Positions 1 through 7,287 of a stretch of DNA of 64,000 bases are shown here, one piece after another. Under the pieces are notes generated by a model. It saw only the letters and a program-made list of their open reading frames with translations. It searched no databases and was not told the DNA's origin. A program made the translations under genes and the position numbers. Every line of letters begins with the position of its first letter. The first letter of the stretch is position 1. Source of the DNA: Anaerolineae bacterium (GTDB taxonomy: Bacteria; Chloroflexota; Anaerolineae; Promineifilales; Promineifilaceae); assembly GCA_023954475.1 (NCBI GenBank), contig JAMLHW010000002.1, forward strand, positions 496,001-560,000. Direction: 5' to 3'.

Positions 1-352
1 CGTCCGGCTGGCCGAACAGGATGAAATCGCGCGCCACTTCTTCATCAAGGCTGGTCGAAAGCAGTGAATACGTACCGGGCAGGTCCACCAATTTGTATTT
101 GCTGCCGCCGAAGCTGAACGCGCCCTCGGCACGCTGCACTGTTTTGCCCGGCCAGTTGCCGGTATGCTGGCGCAGGCCGGTCAGCGCGTTGAAGACAGTG
201 CTTTTGCCCGTGTTGGGATTGCCCGCCAGCGCGACGACATAGTCGAATTCGGTCATATCGACGCCGAGCCGCAGCAAATTGCCCGCATTGTGGGCCGGGC
301 ATGTTTGGCAGGCGGCTGGGCTTTGAATGGGGATGGATTGTTGTTCAGTCAT
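1..352 (-). CDS. feoB: FeoB ferrous iron transporter, N-terminal part (cut by window edge)
   Basis: This is the N-terminal 117 codons of a FeoB-type Fe(II) transporter; the rest lies left of the window. FeoB is an inner-membrane iron channel with a cytoplasmic G domain. The visible part is that G domain: the P-loop GNPNTGKST near residue 45, followed by the G3 motif DLPGTYSL near residue 95. Before the P-loop is a short tail with a CxxC pair (CQTC), an extension some FeoB proteins carry. I chose the ATG at 350-352 because the gene upstream ends only 19 bp away. The gene follows the DtxR-FeoA regulator at 372-1409 in the same direction, so the two probably form an iron-responsive operon driven from the promoter region near 1425. 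Identification rests on the G-domain motifs and the FeoA neighbour. Confidence 0.93.
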   Translation of the reverse strand, partial: MTEQQSIPIQSPAACQTCPAHNAGNLLRLGVDMTEFDYVVALAGNPNTGKSTVFNALTGLRQHTGNWPGKTVQRAEGAFSFGGSKYKLVDLPGTYSLLSTSLDEEVARDFILFGQPD

Positions 353-371
353 GATAGTTCGTTGCTGGTAG

Positions 372-1409
372 CTATTTGCTGTCAACTGCAAGCTTTTGAA
401 AATTGACGTTGATGCGTTCCGCTTGTTCGCGGCGCAGGGCAATCAACGCGCCGCGAATGTTGTAGGCGGTTGGTTCACCACCGGGACTGCGCAATTCGGC
501 CGAAACCACCGTCCCCGGCACAATGCCCAAATCGAGAAAGCGGCGTCGTTCGCTGCCACGACAACTGCGGCTGATGCCGACCACTTCAGCCGCAGCGCCC
601 AGCGCCAAATCAGCCAGCGTGCCATCTGCGTGAACCGTTTCATCCGGTACAGCCAGCGGCACGACCGAAATATTGGCTGCCAACATCGGCGCCAGCACAT
701 GCTCATCGCCATTGGCCCAAAAGCGCACCCGTTGCGGCGTCACTTCAACCACGCGCACCGGCTGGCCGGGATGCAATCCTTCAGCGACGAGTTGGGCGTA
801 GACGACATCCGGTTCGTCCTCGACATGGACGATACGACCGGGCGTATCGACAGCCAGTGCGGGCAACGGCACACTGTCATGGGCGATAAAGGTGCCGCGT
901 GCCCCTGGAATCGGGTCGCCGTGCGGGTCGTGGGTGGGATTGCCGAGACGGGCAGCGAGTTGGTCGATTTCTTCCGGCGTGAGAGCGTGTTCGGCCGATT
1001 CGGCACGGGCGTGCCATTCGGCCGCGTCGTAGCCCGTTTCATCAGCCAGATGGCGTTCCCATAGACGATGAGCGCGGACAATGTGCAGAGCCGTATCACG
1101 CCCTTGCGGCGTCAGTGCAATATCACCACCGTGCATTTCGACCATGCCGTCCGTTTGCAGTTGGGCCAGCAATTCCGCCGCAGCATCCATGCTGATCTGC
1201 AACGCCCCGGCCAGGCTGGCAACAGTGGCATGCCGACCGTCCAAATCGCCCTGATGGATGTGTTTGAGCGCGTCTTCGGCCAGCACACGTTTGGTCAACT
1301 GCCGTGACCGTTGCCAACGTGCCCAAAGTCCTTTGCCCGGCCACATGACCAGAACAATGACGCCTGCAATTAAAATAGCACCGAGTAAAGTGAGAAATGA
1401 GTCTGACAT
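372..1409 (-). CDS. Membrane-anchored DtxR-type metalloregulator fused to two FeoA domains
   Basis: A 345-residue protein with an unusual order of parts. Residues about 6-26 form a hydrophobic segment ([18 protein letters not shown]), then a winged-helix region (about 35-105). Next is a DtxR-type metal-binding/dimerisation segment (about 110-165) with [16 protein letters not shown] and [13 protein letters not shown], and finally two FeoA/SH3-like repeats (about 175-245 and 270-340, the second with [11 protein letters not shown]). DtxR-family proteins sense Fe(II) or Mn(II) and repress uptake genes; FeoA domains act with FeoB. Fusion with feoB immediately downstream suggests one polypeptide serves as both iron sensor and FeoA partner at the membrane. 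Family assignment is firm; tethering and dual role are inferred. An inverted repeat 16 bp upstream of the ATG could be its own operator. Confidence 0.85.
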   Translation of the reverse strand: MSDSFLTLLGAILIAGVIVLVMWPGKGLWARWQRSRQLTKRVLAEDALKHIHQGDLDGRHATVASLAGALQISMDAAAELLAQLQTDGMVEMHGGDIALTPQGRDTALHIVRAHRLWERHLADETGYDAAEWHARAESAEHALTPEEIDQLAARLGNPTHDPHGDPIPGARGTFIAHDSVPLPALAVDTPGRIVHVEDEPDVVYAQLVAEGLHPGQPVRVVEVTPQRVRFWANGDEHVLAPMLAANISVVPLAVPDETVHADGTLADLALGAAAEVVGISRSCRGSERRRFLDLGIVPGTVVSAELRSPGGEPTAYNIRGALIALRREQAERINVNFQKLAVDSK

Positions 1410-1424
1410 CGAGCGATTCTCTTT

Positions 1425-1444
1425 AATTTAGGTATGACTAAATT
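1425..1444 (-). promoter_or_regulatory. Candidate DtxR-type operator upstream of the dtxR-feoA/feoB operon
   Basis: A perfect inverted repeat, AATTTAG-GTATGA-CTAAATT, lies in an AT-rich patch 16 bp upstream of the regulator start codon. The core TTTAGGTATGACTAAA resembles DtxR/IdeR-type boxes, which begin TTAGGT. A second AT-rich partial dyad follows to 1457. The position fits autorepression of the iron operon by the adjacent regulator; this is inferred from symmetry and position only. Confidence 0.55.
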
Positions 1445-1565
1445 ATAATTAAATTAGACACAGGCGCAAGTGATAAATGTCATGTCGTGCATTTCGGTAT
1501 GACCCGATCTGACGCTATAATGAGCCGCTTGCCTTTCGGCAGCCCAACTTATAGAGCGAGGATTC

Positions 1566-2300
1566 GTGATGAAACACGCTGTTTTTCTGTTTTTGGGCAT
1601 AATCGCTCTGTTGTCCGTGGCATGTGGCCGCGTGATACCGACCGATAGTGTTGCTGACTCCAGCATTTCGGCCGAATTTTCTGACAGCAGCACCATTCCC
1701 AACGGCGAAAAAGCCACTGTGATCAACGTCATTGACGGCGACACCGTCGACGTACGCCTCAACGGGCGAGAATATCGACTGCGCTATATCGGCGTTGACA
1801 CGCCGGAACGCGACGAACCCTACTACATCGAAGCGACGCGGTTCAATCGCGATTTGGTCGATGATCAAGACATCATCCTTGTCAAAGATGTTTCCGACGT
1901 TGATCAATACGGTCGTCTTTTGCGCTATGTCTATCTGCAAGACGGCACCTTTGTCAACGCTGAACTCATCGCCGGTGGCTACGGTCGCCTCGTGACGTTT
2001 CCGCCCGATGTCGCCCAGGTGGAGAGATTCCAAGCGCTGCAGACCGAAGCCAGACTCGACGAACGCGGCATGTGGCGTGTTGCGGCGTTTGGCGGCGAAG
2101 GGGATGCATCCGGTTCTGCCGCTGACACAGTTGCGCCGATTGGCTGCGCACGCTGCGACAGCAACCTCTACAATTGCAGCGACTTTGAAACGCAATCAGA
2201 AGCGCAGGCATGCTACGACTACTGCTACGCTCTCGTCGGAGAAGACATTCACCGCATGGACGGCGGCGGTGACGGCGTCGTCTGCGAATCACTTCCCTAA
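1566..2300 (+). CDS. Secreted lipoprotein thermonuclease (SNase) with Excalibur domain
   Basis: A 244-residue exported nuclease. The N-terminus is a lipoprotein signal (hydrophobic [14 protein letters not shown]; lipid-modified Cys near residue 20). The staphylococcal-nuclease fold spans about residues 50-170 with [16 protein letters not shown] and [14 protein letters not shown], which carry the Asp, Arg and Glu positions used in calcium-dependent phosphodiester cleavage. The C-terminus ends in an Excalibur-type motif (paired cysteines, then [13 protein letters not shown]), a DxDxDG-like calcium-binding segment common on surface nucleases. The protein probably degrades external DNA or RNA at the cell surface. 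Two adjacent ATGs begin the frame; a GAGGA ribosome-binding sequence lies just upstream. It is divergent from the iron operon. Confidence 0.9.
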   Translation: MMKHAVFLFLGIIALLSVACGRVIPTDSVADSSISAEFSDSSTIPNGEKATVINVIDGDTVDVRLNGREYRLRYIGVDTPERDEPYYIEATRFNRDLVDDQDIILVKDVSDVDQYGRLLRYVYLQDGTFVNAELIAGGYGRLVTFPPDVAQVERFQALQTEARLDERGMWRVAAFGGEGDASGSAADTVAPIGCARCDSNLYNCSDFETQSEAQACYDYCYALVGEDIHRMDGGGDGVVCESLP

Positions 2301-2389
2301 TCGACACCGGTCACGAATGGTACAATTGAAGACGCACCATAACGCTATTTCTGCGTGATCGTGACGCAATAAACTATGAGTAAGGCAAC

Positions 2390-3895
2390 ATGAGCACACA
2401 TTACAACACATTACTGGAAAAAGTTCACGAACTGAACGACTTACAAAAAGCAATCGCGCTGCTGCACTGGGATCGCGAGGCGATTATGCCCAAAGCAGGG
2501 ATGGCAGAACGCGTCCAGCAGATGACGACACTCACCCGTCTGGCCCACCGCATGGGCACGTCCGACAAGTTCGGTGACTTGATCGAACGCGCCGCTGAAG
2601 AAGTCGCTGATGATGACGATGAATCGACAGAGAAGCGTCTGGTCGCTGAGGTCAAATGGCAGTACGAGCAGGCGCGTAGATTGTCGCCGGAACTGGTAAA
2701 ACGTCGGGCCGAAGTAACCGGCAAGGCGAATGGTGCCTGGCAGGAAGCACGCGCCAAAGCTGATTTTGCCCTGTTTGAGCCGTATTTGGAGCAGACTATC
2801 GACATTGCCCGCGAATCGGCCGAACAGTACGGCTACGACCAACAACCCTACGATGCGTTGCTCAATCTGTTTGAACGCGGCATGACAACCGACACGGTGC
2901 GCAAAACATTTGCGGCAGTCAGTGACGCAACCGTGCCACTACTGCAAGCCATCGTCAGCGACGGCAAACAGATCGACGATTCCGTCCTGCACCAGGCATT
3001 TGCTGTCGAGAGCCAGAAAGCCGTAGCACGCACCATCGCGACAGCCGTCGGCTATGATTTTGAGCGTGGGTATCTCGGCACGGTCGTCCATCCGTTTGCC
3101 ACCAGTTTCAGCCGCAACGACTGCCGCATTACGTCGCGCTGGTATCCCGACTTTCTCAATCCGGGCTTGTTCGGCACGCTACACGAGTCGGGTCATGCGA
3201 TATATGAACAAGGCACGGATGCGGCGTTTTCACGCACACCGTTGGCACGCGGCACGTCGTCCGGTATCCACGAATCGCAATCGCGCTTGTTCGAGAATTT
3301 AATCGGCCGAAGTTACGGATTCTGGCAAGCCAACTACAGCGCTCTGCAAGCCGCCTTCCCTGCTCAACTCGGTTCGGTGACATGCGACCAATTCTATCTG
3401 GCGATCAACAAGGTACAGCCCTCGTTTATCCGTGTCGAAGCCGACGAACTGACCTACAATCTGCATATCATTCTGCGGTTTGAACTGGAAATTGCCCTGC
3501 TCAACGGCGATCTGCAAGCCCACGATGTGCCGACAGCGTGGAATGACAAAATGCAGCAGTTGCTCGGTATCACGCCGCCCAGCGACGCCCAGGGATGTTT
3601 GCAAGATATGCACTGGTCAGCCGCCATGTTTGGCTACTTCCCCACGTACGCACTGGGTAACCTGTATGCAGTACAGCTCTACGATGCGGCGTTGGCTCAG
3701 CTTCCTGCATTAAAGAGTGAGTTGGAGTATGGGGAAATCGGTGGTCTATTCTCGTGGCTACACGAAAACGTGCACCGGCACGGCAAAAAATACACGCCGG
3801 ATGAGCTTGTCACACGAGCGACAGGGCAATCATTGACGCACGAGCCGTTTGTCGCCTATGTGACCAAAAAGTTCTCACAGATTTATGGTCTCTAA
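2390..3895 (+). CDS. M32-family metallocarboxypeptidase (carboxypeptidase Taq type)
   Basis: A 501-residue cytoplasmic zinc carboxypeptidase, the usual length for family M32. The HExxH motif is HESGH at residues 265-269, preceded by LFGTLHESGHAIYEQG, and the later HESQSRLFEN segment is a family signature that supplies the third zinc ligand. M32 enzymes remove C-terminal residues from peptides and have broad specificity. The start is the ATG at 2390 with AAGG about 7 bp upstream. The gene stands alone: it follows the nuclease gene by 89 bp and meets a leftward methyltransferase gene 52 bp downstream. Typical motifs and full length make the family call secure; the physiological substrate is unknown. 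Confidence 0.95.
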   Translation: MSTHYNTLLEKVHELNDLQKAIALLHWDREAIMPKAGMAERVQQMTTLTRLAHRMGTSDKFGDLIERAAEEVADDDDESTEKRLVAEVKWQYEQARRLSPELVKRRAEVTGKANGAWQEARAKADFALFEPYLEQTIDIARESAEQYGYDQQPYDALLNLFERGMTTDTVRKTFAAVSDATVPLLQAIVSDGKQIDDSVLHQAFAVESQKAVARTIATAVGYDFERGYLGTVVHPFATSFSRNDCRITSRWYPDFLNPGLFGTLHESGHAIYEQGTDAAFSRTPLARGTSSGIHESQSRLFENLIGRSYGFWQANYSALQAAFPAQLGSVTCDQFYLAINKVQPSFIRVEADELTYNLHIILRFELEIALLNGDLQAHDVPTAWNDKMQQLLGITPPSDAQGCLQDMHWSAAMFGYFPTYALGNLYAVQLYDAALAQLPALKSELEYGEIGGLFSWLHENVHRHGKKYTPDELVTRATGQSLTHEPFVAYVTKKFSQIYGL

Positions 3896-3947
3896 ATCTC
3901 GAGACACCGGGTGATGCACATCAAGGCGATTACTACTTCTTGATCTG

Positions 3948-4580
3948 TCAGAAATCGGCTTGCTTGTGTGCCCAAACCATAAACAGGGGATCGCTGTCTA
4001 GCAGCACTTTGAAACGCGTATTGGGTGCGTCCCAATTGCCGGACATCGTGAAATAGCTCGCAACCAGTGCGACGCGCTGCGCGGCGTTGAGGAGTTTCCA
4101 ACCGCTGAGCACCTTAGCCGCATAACTGCGCTCTGAAAAAGAGACAATCAAAGGGCCACCTGCTTTGAGAATGCGGTTGACTTCGCTGAAAACGGCCAGC
4201 GGATGGATGACGTATTCAATTGATCCGGCACACAACACAGCATCGAAATACGCTTCCGGATAGGGCAACGCGGGGTCGCGATTGAGATCGTGAATGACGC
4301 GCTCGGCGAGTCGGGGATTGGCAGCCAATTCAGCGCTGTTCAAACCCAATCCGAACAGTTCACTGGTCGCATCGGCCGATAAATGTGATTCCCACCCTGC
4401 CATCAAATCCAGAACCAGGCCGTCTTCCGGCACTAATTCGCGATAGAGTGCAGCTAGCGTCGTTTGACCGGCTTCATCGACAAAGCGATTGGCACGGGGC
4501 ATGCCCCAAAACTGCGCATCATCCCCCTCATCTTCTCGATCAAAGAATCCTGCCGGAAACATATCTTCTTTTTCAAACAT
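3948..4580 (-). CDS. Class I SAM-dependent methyltransferase
   Basis: About 210 residues with a Rossmann-fold methyltransferase domain. Motif I reads LVLDLMAGWESHL near residue 55, and later segments AYFDAVLCAGSIEYV and EVNRILKAGGPLIVSFS match motifs IV and VI of small-molecule or lipid methyltransferases of the Methyltransf_11 kind. I moved the start to the ATG at 4578-4580 because this codon overlaps the stop of the upstream FHA gene (GATGTTTGA), which suggests translational coupling; a longer frame from 4619 lies wholly inside that FHA gene. The substrate cannot be read from sequence. The coupling implies a link to the FHA proteins upstream or simple co-expression. Confidence 0.75.
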   Translation of the reverse strand: MFEKEDMFPAGFFDREDEGDDAQFWGMPRANRFVDEAGQTTLAALYRELVPEDGLVLDLMAGWESHLSADATSELFGLGLNSAELAANPRLAERVIHDLNRDPALPYPEAYFDAVLCAGSIEYVIHPLAVFSEVNRILKAGGPLIVSFSERSYAAKVLSGWKLLNAAQRVALVASYFTMSGNWDAPNTRFKVLLDSDPLFMVWAHKQADF

Positions 4581-5013
4581 CGGGTAACTCCAGGCGCAGA
4601 CGCGTGTCGCCAATAGCAATCATGTCGCCGTCCTGCGCCACAATCGGTTTGGTGACAGACAGACCGTTGAGCAATGTCCCGTTGCGGCTGCCCAAATCCT
4701 CAAGCCACCAGTGAGCATCGCGGTACGACAACAAAGCGTGTTCGGCCGAAACGTACCGCTCCTCAATCACGACGGTATTGCTCGGCAATCGGCCGATACT
4801 CGTCACAGGCCGCAGTTCAAATCGACCAGCCTCCGCGCCAGTGGCCGATACCAGCACAATGGCTCCATGAGTCTGTCCGGCACGCCGGCCTTTGGACGCC
4901 CCACCACCGCGCCGCAACTCGCTGCGCACAAACCACACCAACAGCCCCAGAAATGCCAACAGCAGCGTGGCTGACAGCAGGCGGAGTACAAACAGCGTCA
5001 TTTGGGGTGACAT
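4573..5013 (-). CDS. Membrane-anchored FHA-domain protein
   Basis: About 146 residues. An N-terminal transmembrane helix (TLFVLRLLSATLLLAFLGLLV) is followed by a basic linker and a C-terminal forkhead-associated domain. The FHA signature is visible as SIGRLPSNTVVI, YVSAEHALL and DLGSRNGTLLNG. FHA domains bind phosphothreonine, usually on targets of Ser/Thr kinases. The arrangement (TM then FHA, beside a DUF3662-FHA gene) matches the FhaB/FhaA pair of Actinobacteria and Chloroflexota that sits near cell-division and kinase genes. Here no kinase or division gene is in view. The in-frame start at 5028 is a TTG, so the ATG at 5013 is more likely. Confidence 0.8.
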   Translation of the reverse strand: MSPQMTLFVLRLLSATLLLAFLGLLVWFVRSELRRGGGASKGRRAGQTHGAIVLVSATGAEAGRFELRPVTSIGRLPSNTVVIEERYVSAEHALLSYRDAHWWLEDLGSRNGTLLNGLSVTKPIVAQDGDMIAIGDTRLRLELPDV

Positions 5014-5124
5014 AGCGTTCAATCTCAATCAACTTTGGACAAATGCGTTCCCGGTCGGTGGTCAAGTTCAGTACAACCGGCAATCGGCGGCGCAATCGCG
5101 ACTGTTCCCATAGAGTAGGCAGGC

Positions 5125-5943
5125 TTAATCCGACTGGTCAGTGACAATGATCGGCGTGAACAAGTGCGTCGCTTCGCTGTCTAACGATGCCGACGTTCGC
5201 GTGCGTCGCGTCTCGTCCAAACCTTCGCCGTAGATCAGCGACTTATCGCTTAGTGTAATAACGTCACCGGGCTGCAATATGCATTCATCAATGCGGCGTC
5301 CATTGACAAACGTACCGCCGCGACTGCCCAAATCGGTAATGATGAATCGGCCGAAACGCCAGTGGATTTGTGCATGACGACGGCTCACGGTGGCAGCATC
5401 GACAACCACATCGTTGTTGGCGCGGCGGCCAATGGTAACGACAGGGCGCTGCAACGGCACATGGTGCTTGCCGTCGATAATGAGAAAAGCGTCGAGTTGT
5501 CGCACGTCAGCTTCGATCTGCCGCTCATCGGTTGTCGGCCGCAGCAAAATACCGGTTTCTTCGGCCGATGCAGCATTGTGAGCCGCATGAACAGCCACCT
5601 GATTGCGTCCCAAACCCGTGTCGGCGGTCAATTCGACCTGTGGCCAACCGATCAGACTCAAATCAGCACGCTGCGAAAAATCGACAACGATCTGCGCCAG
5701 GTCCTGCTCGATTGTGGGTTGATTTTCGCGCCAGAACATGTAGTCAGTTGGACTCAACGCCACCTGATAGTCATTGGGCAGCATGCCGTCGAGTCGGCCA
5801 GACTCCGCGACACGCAGCAATTCGGCCGAAATCTCTGTCATATCCAGCCTGCCGCTAAACAGGCGATTAAACGATCCTTCGACGAGTCGCCGTGCAATCG
5901 CTTCAAATTGGTCAATCGGTTTCTCTTTCATAAATACATTCAT
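5125..5943 (-). CDS. DUF3662 (FhaA-type N-terminal) plus FHA-domain protein
   Basis: A 272-residue cytoplasmic protein. Residues about 8-125 match the DUF3662/FhaA N-terminal domain (FEAIARRLVEGSFNRLFSGR, LPNDYQVALSPTDY), and residues about 165-245 form a canonical FHA domain with TIGRRANNDVVVD, SRRHAQIHW and DLGSRGGTFVNG. FhaA-like proteins are phosphothreonine readers tied to cell-wall synthesis and division in Actinobacteria. The role here is inferred by homology only. It is the first gene of a leftward set of three (this gene, TM-FHA, methyltransferase). Two starts are possible, 5943 and 5931; a GGATG sequence is better placed for 5931. Confidence 0.85.
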   Translation of the reverse strand: MNVFMKEKPIDQFEAIARRLVEGSFNRLFSGRLDMTEISAELLRVAESGRLDGMLPNDYQVALSPTDYMFWRENQPTIEQDLAQIVVDFSQRADLSLIGWPQVELTADTGLGRNQVAVHAAHNAASAEETGILLRPTTDERQIEADVRQLDAFLIIDGKHHVPLQRPVVTIGRRANNDVVVDAATVSRRHAQIHWRFGRFIITDLGSRGGTFVNGRRIDECILQPGDVITLSDKSLIYGEGLDETRRTRTSASLDSEATHLFTPIIVTDQSD

Positions 5944-6238
5944 CCGGACGGCACCATCTGTTTTCGGCCGACATCATCGAATTATATGACCCGTGTAGCG
6001 GCAGCGTCAATCATATGGCAACTGGTCTCAGCTTCGGTATACTAGCTGTATGGCAGTCGTAGCTTGACTCTCACTGCATTCTAACTGTTCACAGAGTACA
6101 GCACAGCGGCAGCCTTTTCATTTTCACAGCGGAGCAGCAACGACAGAGCCGGAAACCGGGTTATTCCGGTAACTCACAGGCTTTGCAGACAAGACCCGTA
6201 TCCGTGCGGGTAACGGTTGCAGTTATACGGAGAACAAC
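5944..6238. other. Intergenic region between the FHA operon and selD, with a structured selD leader
   Basis: No gene is visible in these 295 bp, which separate divergent transcription units. The 90 nt before selD hold two short inverted repeats (CCGGAA/TTCCGG near 6153-6175 and ACCCG/CGGGT near 6193-6211), so the leader RNA may be structured. I compared it by eye with common riboswitch cores and with tRNA-Sec and found no match. Confidence 0.4.
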
Positions 6239-7276
6239 ATGACACGCGAACAGATTCGCCTTACGTCGCTGGCTTCATGCGCCGGTTGAGCATCGAAACT
6301 CGGCCCGGCCGATTTGGCGCACGTGTTGCAGCCATTACACGACGTTTTCGACAAAAAGGCGTTTCCTAACCTGCTCGTCGGGCTTGAAAAAGCGGACGAC
6401 GCTGCCGTCTATCAGCTCAACAGCAAGCAGGCGATCATCAATACGACCGATTTCTTCCCACCTATCGTCGACGATCCCTACGACTTTGGCGCGATTGCGG
6501 CTGCCAATGCCATGTCCGATGTCTACGCGATGGGCGGCCAGGTGCTGTTTGCCGTCAACCTGGCTGCATTTCCCGACGATCAGGACCTCGACCTGTTGCG
6601 CGAAATCCTGCGCGGCGGCGCGGACAAAGTTGCCGAAGCAGGTGCAGTCATTGCCGGCGGTCACACTGTCAACGACAAGGAACCCAAGTACGGGCTGGCA
6701 GTGACTGGCATCATCGATCCGGCAGTTGTCAAACGCAAACACGGCGCATCCCCCGGCGACGTACTGTTGCTGACCAAGCCGCTCGGTGTCGGTGTCGTGA
6801 CGACGGCACTGAAAAACGGGCGCACGTCTGCAGAAGATGTAGCGTTTGCCACCGCCAACATGAAACTGCTCAACAGGCAAGCGGCCGAAGCAGCGCTGAT
6901 CGTCAACGCCCACGCGATGACCGATGTGACCGGTTTCGGGCTGCTCGGCCACGCTTACGAAATGGTCAACGGTACACCGGTGGACTTTCATTTTGACTTC
7001 AAAGCCATGCCGTGGACATTGGGCGTCCATCGCTACGGCGAAATGGGTGCCTTTCCGGGTGGCATGAGCCACAATCGCATGTATTTTTACCCCCATGTGA
7101 CCTTTGGTGAAGATGTTCCGGAGTTGATCCAACAAATGTTGTGGACGCCGGAAACGTCTGGTGGTTTGCTGATCGCTGTCGATCCCGATTCGGCCGAATC
7201 ATACAGCACGCTTTGTCCATCGGCCGTTGTTATTGGTCAGGTGACCATGGGCAGTGGACATCTTTTCGTGACATGA
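6239..7276 (+). CDS. selD: Selenide, water dikinase SelD containing selenocysteine (in-frame UGA at codon 17)
   Basis: SelD makes selenophosphate from selenide and ATP, the donor for selenocysteine synthesis. The obvious open frame begins only at 6314, but the frame continues upstream through a TGA at 6287-6289 to an ATG at 6239 preceded by GGAG. The translation is MTREQIRLTSLASCAG-U-ASKLG, placing the UGA at residue 17, where E. coli SelD has its catalytic Cys17. Downstream blocks follow the family: EKADDAAVY, TTDFFPPIVDDPYDFG, AGGHTVND and DVTGFGLLGHA. Total length is 345 residues, normal for SelD. A stem-loop at 6296-6315 could act as the bacterial SECIS. selB at 31945 encodes the required elongation factor. 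A gene caller treating TGA as stop would lose the active-site segment. Confidence 0.93.
6287..6315 (+). promoter_or_regulatory. selD UGA(Sec) codon and candidate bacterial SECIS hairpin
   Basis: The UGA at 6287-6289 is followed after 6 nt by a stem-loop: AAA (6296-6298) and TCGGC (6300-6304) pair with GCCGA (6308-6312) and TTT (6313-6315) around a CCG loop, with one bulged C. The loop lies about 16 nt after the UGA, within the usual bacterial SECIS window. The loop lacks the classic GU dinucleotide, so this is a candidate only. Confidence 0.5.
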
Positions 7277-7287
7277 GCTAAAACGAT

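Noticed and set aside
396-1064. Rightward coding frame opposite the DtxR-FeoA gene
   Set aside because: It is the antisense shadow of a well-supported gene and shows no recognisable domain.
6120-6240. tRNA-Sec or a known riboswitch in the selD leader
   Set aside because: There is no 8-bp acceptor complement, no UCA anticodon arm and no match to riboswitch cores I know; only short inverted repeats are seen.
6314-7276. SelD beginning at the ATG at 6314
   Set aside because: That start would remove the catalytic loop and the ribosome-binding site; the in-frame extension through UGA restores the conserved N-terminus.
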